Source of the DNA: Clostridia bacterium
Lineage (GTDB): Bacteria > Bacillota > Clostridia > UMGS1810
Length of the DNA: 12,592 nucleotides
Assembly (NCBI GenBank): GCA_017503945.1
Contig: JAFVSB010000175.1
Location: 1 to 12,592, forward strand
Reading direction: 5' to 3'
Shown here: piece after piece, positions 7,128 to 12,592 of the stretch
Position numbering within the stretch: the stretch's first letter is position 1
Layout of the letters: each line of letters opens with the position of its first letter
Position numbers and translations under genes: made by a program
The notes under the pieces: generated by a model
Database searches by the model: none
The model's input: the letters and a program-made list of their open reading frames with translations, nothing else
Told to the model about the DNA's origin: nothing

Positions 7128-7820
7128 ATGAACGACAAATTTGAAATAAGCGCAATAGCGCACATACACAATGACTACACATCCAAGTTTGGCATACCGC
7201 GTCAAAGCGGCATCGGCAAAGGGGTGCTCTCGGAGATTGTATTTGACTCTGAGTTTCGCAACCCCGATGCACTTCGAGGCATTGAAGGTTATTCACATCT
7301 TTGGCTGATATGGCAGTTTTCAGATTCGCTGACCACCTCGTTTTCGCCCACTGTGCGCCCTCCGCGCCTTGGCGGCAACAAGCGCATGGGTGTGTTTGCC
7401 ACAAGGTCACCGTTTCGCCCAAATTCGTTGGGGCTTTCGTGCGTAAAGCTTGAAGATGTGGTCAAAACTGCCGACAGGGGCACTGTGCTCATAGTAAGCG
7501 GAGCTGACCTCAAAAACGGTACTCCCATCTTTGACATCAAGCCCTATCTTGCCTATGCCGATTCGCACCCCGATGCGGTGTGCGGTTTTGCAGATAGGGT
7601 GCTCACCTATAGCCTCAAAGCAGACATAGCACCCCATTTGCTCGAAAAAATCGCACCCGAAAAGCGCGATGATGTCATTGCCATGCTCGAAAATGATCCA
7701 CGCCCGTCATATCATAGGTCAGATGACAGGCAATACGGCTTTAGCTTTGGCGGATATGAGATAAAATTCACTGTTGCCAATGGAATTATAAAAGTGACAG
7801 AAGTTTATTTAAACCCTTGA
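7128..7820 (+). CDS. trmO: tRNA (N6-threonylcarbamoyladenosine37-N6)-methyltransferase TrmO
   Basis: TrmO (YaeB/TsaA family) uses S-adenosylmethionine to methylate t6A37 in certain tRNAs. The 230-residue product carries the family hallmarks: a start region with FGIPRQSGIG (21-30), EGYSHLWLIW (53-62), PPRLGGNKRMGVFATRSPFRPNS (78-100, the signature region), and GADLKNGTPIFDIKPYLAYAD (125-145). The C-terminal segment DPRPSYHR...YGFSFGGYEIKF (190-214) is also typical. The signature has serine at position 100 where proline is more usual. ATG 7128 was chosen because GAAGGA (7115-7120) precedes it by 7 bases; an in-frame TTG at 7113 lies before that site and is rejected. The stop codon overlaps the -35 of the next promoter. 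Transcription may come from read-through of ligA across the palindrome. Confidence 0.95.
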   Translation: MNDKFEISAIAHIHNDYTSKFGIPRQSGIGKGVLSEIVFDSEFRNPDALRGIEGYSHLWLIWQFSDSLTTSFSPTVRPPRLGGNKRMGVFATRSPFRPNSLGLSCVKLEDVVKTADRGTVLIVSGADLKNGTPIFDIKPYLAYADSHPDAVCGFADRVLTYSLKADIAPHLLEKIAPEKRDDVIAMLENDPRPSYHRSDDRQYGFSFGGYEIKFTVANGIIKVTEVYLNP

Positions 7821-7845
7821 ATTTTTGGGTTTAGTGTAGTATAAT
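7817..7845 (+). promoter_or_regulatory. Sigma-A promoter for the isomerase gene
   Basis: TTGAAT (7817-7822) and a consensus TATAAT (7840-7845) are 17 bases apart. The -35 overlaps the trmO stop codon. The predicted leader is about 30 bases. This separates the isomerase from trmO as its own unit. Confidence 0.8.
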
Positions 7846-7880
7846 ATATTTAATTATGAAATAAAGTGAGGTAAATTATA

Positions 7881-8519
7881 ATGAAAATTGCTTTAATCAA
7901 TGAAAACAGCCAGGCAGCTAAAAATGCCATCATCGTTGACACTCTCAAAAAAGTGGTAGAGCCCCTCGGTCACGAAGTATTCAACTATGGTATGTATAGC
8001 GCCGAAGACGAAGCTCAGCTTACATATGTGCAGATTGGTATTCTTGCAGCTGTCCTTCTCAACTCAAAGGCTTGTGACCTTGTTATCACAGGCTGCGGCA
8101 CAGGCGAAGGCGCTATGCTTGCATGCAACTCCTTCCCCGGTGTGCTTTGCGGTCATGTTGTAGATCCTACCGACGCTTATCAGTTCACTCAGGTTAATAA
8201 CGGCAACTGTATTGCTATGCCTTTTGCAAAAGGCTGGGGCTGGGGTGCTGAATTAAACCTTGGTTATGTGTTTGAAAAGCTCTTTGTTGAAGAATGGGGC
8301 GGCGGCTATCCCAAGGAGAGAGCAGTGCCAGAGCAGAGAAATGCCCGCATCTTAAACGAAGTGAAAAAGGTTACTCACAATGAGCTTACCTACATTCTCA
8401 AAAACCTCGATCAGGACCTTGTAAAAGGTGCTCTTGCAGGCGAAAAGTTCCAGGAATACTTCTTTGCAAACTGTCAAGACGATGCTATTGCAGCTTGCAT
8501 AAAAGAAATCATTGGTTAA
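7881..8519 (+). CDS. RpiB/LacA/LacB-family sugar-phosphate isomerase
   Basis: A 212-residue soluble enzyme of the RpiB/LacAB fold, which interconverts aldose and ketose phosphates such as ribose-5-P/ribulose-5-P or galactose-6-P/tagatose-6-P. It starts with the beta-strand MKIALINENS. It carries DLVITGCGTGEGAMLACN (66-83), which matches the family's anion-hole and catalytic-cysteine loop (usually CGTGIGMSIAAN), with C72 as likely catalytic residue. Classical RpiB has about 150 residues. This protein has an extra C-terminal part (about 140-212) with GGGYPKER and a helical tail, and an altered active-site loop (GEGAML in place of GIGMSI). It therefore belongs to a longer subfamily whose substrate I cannot name. 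It has its own strong promoter, a GTGAGGT ribosome binding site (GAGG 9 bases from the ATG) and a terminator straight after, so it is monocistronic and probably well expressed. Confidence 0.88.
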   Translation: MKIALINENSQAAKNAIIVDTLKKVVEPLGHEVFNYGMYSAEDEAQLTYVQIGILAAVLLNSKACDLVITGCGTGEGAMLACNSFPGVLCGHVVDPTDAYQFTQVNNGNCIAMPFAKGWGWGAELNLGYVFEKLFVEEWGGGYPKERAVPEQRNARILNEVKKVTHNELTYILKNLDQDLVKGALAGEKFQEYFFANCQDDAIAACIKEIIG

Positions 8520-8532
8520 TATCAACACAACC

Positions 8533-8565
8533 AAAAAGGTCACATCAATTCGATGTGACCTTTTT
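8533..8565. terminator. Bidirectional rho-independent terminator
   Basis: AAAAAGGTCACATC (8533-8546) pairs perfectly with 8552-8565 across a 5-base loop AATTC. It ends in a T-run on the plus strand and is matched by a run of A on the other side. It lies between the convergent isomerase and SLH genes and should stop both. Confidence 0.93.
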
Positions 8566-8567
8566 TA

Positions 8568-9542
8568 TTATCGTGCACCCCACGGCGCAAATTCCATTAT
8601 TTCTATTTTCAAAACATCTATGACTGCTTCACCGGAGTTTTCATACCAGATTTGAGCAAAATATCCATCTTTGACAATTGCAAGCGGAACGGTGTTCTCG
8701 CTTATGTATACAAAAGTGTCTTTATTCACTTTAAAGGTGATGTCATCTCCAAGCTTTTTGTCATTAAACTCATACACGCCCTTGCCCATGCTTGTGAAGT
8801 TTTTGATTTCAACCAGTCTTCCCTGATATTTGTCACCGTTAAATAGCGGCACGCCCGAGGAATCTGCGGTTTGCTCCTCACTCAAAGGTTGCTCCTTTTT
8901 TGACTCGGGGTCAAGCTCATGGCGCAGTGTTTTATAATCATAGCCGTTTTTGCCGTCAAGCACACGATACTCAACCTGAGAGCCGAAGCCCGTTTGCACC
9001 ATAATGGGCACATCAAGGGCGCGCGCTGTCATCACCGCAATGTCACCTCTTTTGGCAGGAGAATTTACTGCAAGCTGAAAGCCATCGGTGATGCCGCACC
9101 TTGCTGCCTCTGCCACATAACCTGCAGGGTAGCCTCCCTTTGCATCCGCCATCGGCTCATATCCAAGGCTAACTACCAACATCTTAATAAACTCTTCGTT
9201 TGTCACAGGGTCATTGGGGCGGAATAAGCCTTTGTCATCACCTTCCACCAAGCCAATAGAGTGCGCCGCATCTATCCAGGGCGCAGCCCAGTGACCCGGT
9301 GCTATATCGGGGAATGACGAAACCGCATGCTCCTGAGGCTTATGGCAAAGCATGGTGCAGATAATCTTCACCGCTTCGCAGCGTTTGATGCCATCTTCCA
9401 GCCTGAGAGCACCATCGGGGTCGCCCTCTATTATGCCATAGCGTTTGAGGTCGTCAAGCTGCTTTTGGGTGGGCTCCGATGCAAAAGCAACCGCACTGCA
9501 AGCCAAAGCAATAGTCAATATCATACAAAGTATTTTTTTCAT
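8568..9542 (-). CDS. Exported SLH-domain surface protein
   Basis: A 324-residue protein with a signal peptide (MKKILCMILTIALACSAVAFA, likely cut after A21). Three S-layer-homology-like repeats follow. The first, at about 25-70, is weak (YGIIEGDPDGALRLEDGIKRCEAVKI). The second, at 78-125, is clear (FPDIAPGHWAAPWIDAAHSIG, then FRPNDPVTNEEFIKML). The third, at about 138-180, is YVAEAARCGITDGF followed by SPAKRGDIAVM. SLH domains usually bind secondary cell-wall polymer, so the protein should sit on the cell surface. After an acidic linker (205-232) comes a beta-rich C-terminal domain (about 236-318) of unknown function. The start follows GGAGGT with good spacing. It is the third gene of the BlaI/M56 operon, 15 bases after the protease gene, so it is presumably controlled by that pair. 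I could not name a function for the C-terminal domain. Confidence 0.85.
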   Translation of the reverse strand: MKKILCMILTIALACSAVAFASEPTQKQLDDLKRYGIIEGDPDGALRLEDGIKRCEAVKIICTMLCHKPQEHAVSSFPDIAPGHWAAPWIDAAHSIGLVEGDDKGLFRPNDPVTNEEFIKMLVVSLGYEPMADAKGGYPAGYVAEAARCGITDGFQLAVNSPAKRGDIAVMTARALDVPIMVQTGFGSQVEYRVLDGKNGYDYKTLRHELDPESKKEQPLSEEQTADSSGVPLFNGDKYQGRLVEIKNFTSMGKGVYEFNDKKLGDDITFKVNKDTFVYISENTVPLAIVKDGYFAQIWYENSGEAVIDVLKIEIMEFAPWGAR

Positions 9543-9557
9543 AATGTTACCTCCATG

Positions 9558-11165
9558 TCAATAAATAATATAGTCGCTTTCAACCATCCATGTGTCGCCC
9601 GTGGCGCTCGACACAGTTATGTCATAGCTTTTGTCGGGGTCAAATCCGCCAAAGGCATAGATGGTCTCACTGTCGGGCACCATGCCGTAGCCTGCAATCA
9701 CCTTGCCATCTTCCAAAAAGTTTATTTCCACATGGCGCTCATAATCAGATGTCATATAAAATGTAATCTGACCCTTTTCATCACTTCTCACATTTTTGAT
9801 GTTATCTTTGCTGCCGTTTTTGTAGGTGAGAGTGCCTGAAATATATTCATTTTTAAGATTTGCTCCGTCACCCACAGTCTTGCCTGCGCCCGACTGCTCG
9901 ATTTCGGCAGTGAGCGCCTCCATGGTGAGGCCGTCAAATTTCACCTTGCCGCTGTATGGATGATACACGCTGAAATCACTCTCATCTTCTTCATAGTAAA
10001 AGCTGCTTGCTTCGTGTGCAGGTGTTTGCGCTATAGTCTCATTATCTTGCACAGGTGTTTGTGTTTCGGCTTCGGGTGCAATCGCCTCAGCTTCGGCAAT
10101 TTTGGCAGCAGCTGAGCTAACTGAAATCTCAGACTGTGGCTTTTTTCTTTCAAAATGATGCGCCATTTGAGGCGGTTCTTCTTTGGCAGGCTTTGACAAA
10201 TCAAGGCTAATCACAGCTGCATCATCACATGCACCGCCAAGCATAACTGCGCTAAGGGTTATGCAAAGTGCAAGCACTGCTGAGCCCAATATGCCAAAAA
10301 CTCCCCTTTTCCACCATGGGCGCTTTCCAACACAAGCTATGGCGGCAAACCTTTGCTTCATGCTTTTGGCAGGTGTTGCCATTTGGGTGGAAAGAGGCGC
10401 TATTGCAGCACTTCGCGACACCATAGCTAAAATAGTGTTCATATATTGCCTGCGTTCATAGTCCGACATATGTTTTGCTACGCTTGAGTCGCACACAAGC
10501 TCGCACACACTGTCTACCTCTCGGCGAATCACATACATAAGCGGATTGAACCAATGCACGCAATTTGCAAACATACAAATCCACTTAAACAAAATATCAT
10601 GATGTTTTATATGCATATATTCGTGTTTTAAAATGCAATTTTCAACTTCGCTGTCCGTGACATCACATGGAACGAGAATAGTTTTTCTAAAAAGTCCCAC
10701 ACTAAGGGGAGCTGTGAGCAATGATGTGCTTTTCACAGCGATTCCTTTGTGTTTGTTTACCAAATGCGAATTTTTGCGCACTGTAATCACAAATAAAATA
10801 TACTGCGCTATATAATACACTATACACGCCAGAGTACCTATCAGCCATATGATACAAAGTGCATTCCAAAACCAGGCCTCGCCCCCGGCGTTTTGTGTAA
10901 GATGCGGTTGCATCCGGGTATATTGCGCCTCAAGGGGTGCAAGCTCAGATGGTGCCGGCGATATGTGCCCCATTGTGCTTTGATGAGTGGGCAGCTTTAT
11001 GCTTAGTGGCACAAGCGACACAAAGAGCACTGCATACCATGCAAAATACTGCCATCTGTGCCCAAAAGTCCTTTGAGTCACAGGCTTTATAAGCAAAAGC
11101 AAAGAAGTGAAAATGCTTGCCACAAGCGACATTGTAACAACTGTTCTAAAAATTAGCTGTAGCAT
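9558..11165 (-). CDS. M56-family (BlaR1-like) membrane metalloprotease / signal transducer
   Basis: A 535-residue protein. Start ATG 11165-11163 was chosen because GAGGTG, overlapping the blaI stop, lies just upstream. An in-frame ATG 14 codons earlier lies inside blaI with no such site. Helices: about 5-27, 38-57, 100-127 and 288-311. The cytoplasmic zinc protease domain has HEYMH (181-185, the HExxH motif) and a likely third ligand E222 in CELVCD. In BlaR1/MecR1, binding of beta-lactam outside activates this domain, leading to loss of the BlaI repressor. Here the outer part (about 312-535) differs. It consists of an A/E/P-rich linker (about 325-395) and a beta-rich domain of about 135 residues with no recognisable set of transpeptidase motifs (SxxK, SxN, KTG). 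The ligand is therefore unlikely to be a beta-lactam bound covalently. The upstream gene encodes the partner repressor. Confidence 0.9.
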   Translation of the reverse strand: MLQLIFRTVVTMSLVASIFTSLLLLIKPVTQRTFGHRWQYFAWYAVLFVSLVPLSIKLPTHQSTMGHISPAPSELAPLEAQYTRMQPHLTQNAGGEAWFWNALCIIWLIGTLACIVYYIAQYILFVITVRKNSHLVNKHKGIAVKSTSLLTAPLSVGLFRKTILVPCDVTDSEVENCILKHEYMHIKHHDILFKWICMFANCVHWFNPLMYVIRREVDSVCELVCDSSVAKHMSDYERRQYMNTILAMVSRSAAIAPLSTQMATPAKSMKQRFAAIACVGKRPWWKRGVFGILGSAVLALCITLSAVMLGGACDDAAVISLDLSKPAKEEPPQMAHHFERKKPQSEISVSSAAAKIAEAEAIAPEAETQTPVQDNETIAQTPAHEASSFYYEEDESDFSVYHPYSGKVKFDGLTMEALTAEIEQSGAGKTVGDGANLKNEYISGTLTYKNGSKDNIKNVRSDEKGQITFYMTSDYERHVEINFLEDGKVIAGYGMVPDSETIYAFGGFDPDKSYDITVSSATGDTWMVESDYIIY

Positions 11166-11175
11166 ATATATCACC

Positions 11176-11535
11176 TCACAGATTGAACATTCGCTTGATT
11201 TCTTCAATGTCTTCCTTGCTCATGTCCTCCGATTTAAAAAGCGACACGGCAAGGTCTTTTACAGAGCCGTTGTAGAGCTTTTGCACAAAGCTTCGGGTTC
11301 GGCTTTGTTTGTATTCATCTTCACCGAGCTGAGGCGAATATACAATGGTGCGCCCTTCCTTTGCAGAGGTGACCGCGCCCTTTGCTTCCATTCGCAAAAG
11401 AAGCGTGCCCACGGTGTTGTATTTCCAGTGCGTATCGGGCAAAGAATCGAGCACCTCCTGAATTTTCATGGGTCTTTTTTCCTTCCATAACACCTGCATC
11501 ACTTCAAGCTCAGCTTCGCTTATATTAGGAATCAT
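11176..11535 (-). CDS. blaI: BlaI/MecI/CopY-family transcriptional repressor
   Basis: A 119-residue winged-helix repressor of the BlaI family, slightly shorter than the usual ~125. The N-terminus ISEAELEVMQVLW (5-17) and WKYNTVGTLLLRMEAKG (37-53, recognition region) are classic; the wing is GRTIVYSP (61-68). The C-terminal part (about 75-119) is the helical dimerisation region. Family members bind TACA-N2-TGTA operators as dimers and are removed by proteolysis when the M56 partner is activated. The bond cut in S. aureus BlaI (Asn-Phe) falls by rough alignment near L99-F100 here, an inference from memory. ATG 11535-11533 is preceded by AAAGGAGA. It is the first gene of the operon. Two matching operators lie directly upstream, so it should repress itself together with the protease and SLH genes. 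Confidence 0.93.
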   Translation of the reverse strand: MIPNISEAELEVMQVLWKEKRPMKIQEVLDSLPDTHWKYNTVGTLLLRMEAKGAVTSAKEGRTIVYSPQLGEDEYKQSRTRSFVQKLYNGSVKDLAVSLFKSEDMSKEDIEEIKRMFNL

Positions 11536-11554
11536 ATGTATATCTCCTTTCTCT

Positions 11555-11564
11555 TACAGCTGTA
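11555..11564. promoter_or_regulatory. BlaI-type operator 1 (TACAGCTGTA)
   Basis: A perfect palindrome fitting the TACA-N2-TGTA core recognised by BlaI/MecI. It lies about 20 bases upstream of the blaI start, at or just after the predicted transcription start. A bound dimer here would block clearance. Its centre is 26 bp from that of operator 2. Confidence 0.75.
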
Positions 11565-11576
11565 GTTTATAGTTAT

Positions 11577-11605
11577 ATCTTACACTTGTAGGAGTAATTT
11601 GTCAA
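11577..11605 (-). promoter_or_regulatory. Sigma-A promoter of the blaI operon
   Basis: On the minus strand, a consensus TTGACA (plus-strand 11605-11600) and TAAGAT (11582-11577) are separated by 17 bases. The spacer and the edge of the -10 are covered by operator 2. It gives a leader of about 35-40 bases containing operator 1. Confidence 0.85.
11581..11590. promoter_or_regulatory. BlaI-type operator 2 (TACACTTGTA)
   Basis: This matches TACA-N2-TGTA with both half-sites intact. It lies between the -35 and -10 of the blaI promoter and overlaps the first two bases of the -10, so binding would exclude RNA polymerase. Confidence 0.8.
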
Positions 11606-11707
11606 GAGTTTTTTTACAAAATTTCAAAACTTGTATAATTTTTAATATCAAGTCAATACTTATAGCACAATGAAAATTCAGACATATTTCAAAAGGAGAG
11701 ATGTCTT

Positions 11708-12340
11708 ATGAAGAAAATCATATGTGCCCTATGTATTGGCTTTTTTTGCACTCTGATTATTCATTCACAGTTTGAAACAACCGAAGCCGCACTTGCAAAA
11801 AGCGTCATCAGGCTCCATGTGATTGCCAACAGTGATTCTGAGTCTGATCAGGCCCTTAAGCTAAGGGTGAGAGACCGTATAATAAAAGAAACCGAAGGTG
11901 TTTTTGAAGCTCAAACTACCATATGCGCCGCGCGTGAAGACATAGAGCATAATCTGGACACCATCAGGCGAATAGCCGAAGACGAAATCAGCTCAAGCGG
12001 CTATGATTACCCCGTGAAAGTGAGCCTCGGCATGAGCGATTTTCCAACCAAGGAATATGGTGAGCTTGTGCTGCCTGCAGGCTCATATGAAGCCCTCAAG
12101 GTGGAGATAGGCAGAGCACAAGGCAAAAACTGGTGGTGCGTGCTGTTCCCTCCCCTTTGCTTTGTAGACGAAACATGCGTGACCGCCTCAGGCGAAGCTA
12201 TCGAGACGGTAGCTCAGGGTATGAGAAACACCAACTCGGAATTTATAACCAAACAAAAAAGCCCCGAAGTAGAGCTGAAGTTCAGGGCGTATGAACTATG
12301 GCAAAGCGGCAAAAAAAAGCTTGCAATGTGGTTTGAATAA
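11708..12340 (+). CDS. spoIIR: Stage II sporulation protein R
   Basis: SpoIIR is made in the forespore and exported into the intermembrane space, where it triggers SpoIIGA to process pro-sigma-E in the mother cell. The 210-residue product begins with a signal-like segment (MKKIICALCIGFFCTLIIHS). It has the family motifs VIRLHVIANSDS (33-44) followed by DQALKLRVRD (47-56), LPAGSYEAL (122-130), and GKNWWCVLFPPLCFVD (139-154). The length is normal. The start follows AAAAGGAGAG with good spacing. In B. subtilis this gene is under sigma-F. I see no convincing sigma-F element here, and the TATAAT at 11634-11639 has no good -35. It is divergent from the blaI operon across 172 bases. It marks the organism as a spore-former. 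Confidence 0.96.
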   Translation: MKKIICALCIGFFCTLIIHSQFETTEAALAKSVIRLHVIANSDSESDQALKLRVRDRIIKETEGVFEAQTTICAAREDIEHNLDTIRRIAEDEISSSGYDYPVKVSLGMSDFPTKEYGELVLPAGSYEALKVEIGRAQGKNWWCVLFPPLCFVDETCVTASGEAIETVAQGMRNTNSEFITKQKSPEVELKFRAYELWQSGKKKLAMWFE

Positions 12341-12380
12341 TAATTTAGACGATAGCCTTTCCAAACCATTATAAATTATT
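12339..12380 (+). repeat. A/T-rich inverted repeat after spoIIR
   Basis: AATAATTTA (12339-12347) is the exact reverse complement of TAAATTATT (12372-12380), with a 24-base loop. It is weak because it is all A/T. It overlaps the end of the spoIIR stop codon. Confidence 0.3.
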
Positions 12381-12394
12381 GTTTATCGGTTTAT

Positions 12395-12419
12395 CAAAGG
12401 GGAGAATCTCTCCCCTTTG
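12395..12419. repeat. Perfect 11-bp hairpin downstream of spoIIR
   Basis: CAAAGGGGAGA (12395-12405) pairs exactly with TCTCCCCTTTG (12409-12419) around loop ATC. It is very stable but followed by TAACCCCTC, not a T-run, on either strand, so it is not a standard intrinsic terminator. It may still end or protect the spoIIR transcript, or belong to the adjoining palindromic element. Confidence 0.65.
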
Positions 12420-12441
12420 TAACCCCTCTTAGCCGCTGAGT

Positions 12442-12592
12442 TTTGAAAGCGATTTTTTGAAAAAATCCATGCACGCAGCGACGCACAAAAATCATTTGTG
12501 CCGCTGCTTTTGCCGTCTGCAATATATGGAATCGTTCATATGCAGCCGGCAAAGCATTATAGATTTTTTCAAAAAATTTATTCACTTTCAAA
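12442..12592. repeat. Second large palindromic element with two inner hairpins (reaches window edge)
   Basis: The outer arms are TTTGAAAGCGA (12442-12452) with 12582-12592 (10 of 11) and ATTTTTTGAAAAAATC (12452-12467) with 12562-12577 (exact, 16 bp). Inside are two hairpins. In 12475-12507, GCAGCG and GCACAAA pair with TTTGTGC and CGCTGC, giving 13 bp with a 2-base bulge. In 12512-12550, nine of ten outer pairs form, plus four inner ones. The plan of outer arms enclosing two hairpins is the same as in the 6884-7089 element, and both follow the end of a gene. The right arm may continue beyond the window. No convincing gene is present in 12341-12592. Confidence 0.6.

Noticed and set aside
9327..9839. 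Plus-strand open frame of 170 codons
   Set aside because: Antisense across the junction of the SLH and M56 genes, both of which are well supported; no domain or start signal.
11166..11207. Earlier in-frame ATG for the M56 protein
   Set aside because: It would extend the protein 14 residues into blaI without a ribosome binding site; GAGGTG correctly precedes ATG at 11165.
11615..11635. TACAA...TTGTA dyad upstream of spoIIR as a third BlaI operator
   Set aside because: The half-sites are separated far beyond the N2 spacing used by BlaI, and the region is simply A/T-rich.
12394..12591. Minus-strand open frame of 65 codons at the right edge
   Set aside because: Starts with TTG, is made almost wholly of hairpin arms, and resembles no family; it is better explained as translation of a repeat element.
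1..12592. tRNA, rRNA, CRISPR array or transposase genes
   Set aside because: No cloverleaf-like segment, no regularly spaced direct repeats and no transposase or integrase motifs were seen in the window.

Overview
The window looks like chromosomal DNA of an endospore-forming Firmicute, probably a member of the Clostridia. The reasons are a clear SpoIIR, an SLH-domain surface protein, a BlaI/M56 regulator pair, WG-repeat and zinc-ribbon membrane proteins, strong AGGAGG-type ribosome binding sites, and a moderate G+C content of roughly 45%. Species-level assignment is not possible by eye.

Layout. (1) Positions 1-2088, minus strand: the 5' part of a phage structural cluster. It holds a full-length portal protein, a Prp-family cysteine protease overlapping it by ATGA, and the first seven codons of a further gene leaving the window. 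No terminase lies upstream of the portal, so the cluster starts abruptly at an ordinary chromosomal region. (2) 2089-2331: divergent intergenic region with many overlapping inverted repeats and a good sigma-A promoter reading right. (3) 2332-6890, plus strand: a tight three-gene unit made of a zinc-ribbon/TM/WG-repeat protein, a zinc-ribbon/TM/TPR protein with a TcaA-like C-terminal domain, and NAD-dependent DNA ligase LigA. (4) 6884-7089: a ~206-bp imperfect palindrome that can fold as a three-way junction and includes the ligA stop codon. (5) 7128-8519, plus strand: TrmO, then an RpiB/LacAB-family isomerase with its own promoter and a strong bidirectional terminator. (6) 8568-11535, minus strand: a three-gene operon reading blaI-type repressor, M56 (BlaR1-like) membrane metalloprotease, SLH-domain exported protein. 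It has two TACA-N2-TGTA operators placed on a TTGACA-17-TAAGAT promoter. (7) 11708-12340, plus strand: SpoIIR. (8) 12341-12592: no gene. It contains a perfect GC-rich hairpin and a second large palindromic element running to the window edge.

How the parts work together. The most coherent system is the BlaI/M56/SLH operon. It reads as a self-repressing, proteolysis-triggered envelope-sensing circuit whose third gene is a cell-surface protein rather than a beta-lactamase, and whose receptor lacks a recognisable penicillin-binding domain. The phage module suggests that capsid or scaffold processing is done by a phage-encoded Prp homologue. The two palindromic elements, after ligA and after spoIIR, share an architecture of outer inverted arms enclosing two hairpins and could be a repeat family or structured RNAs.
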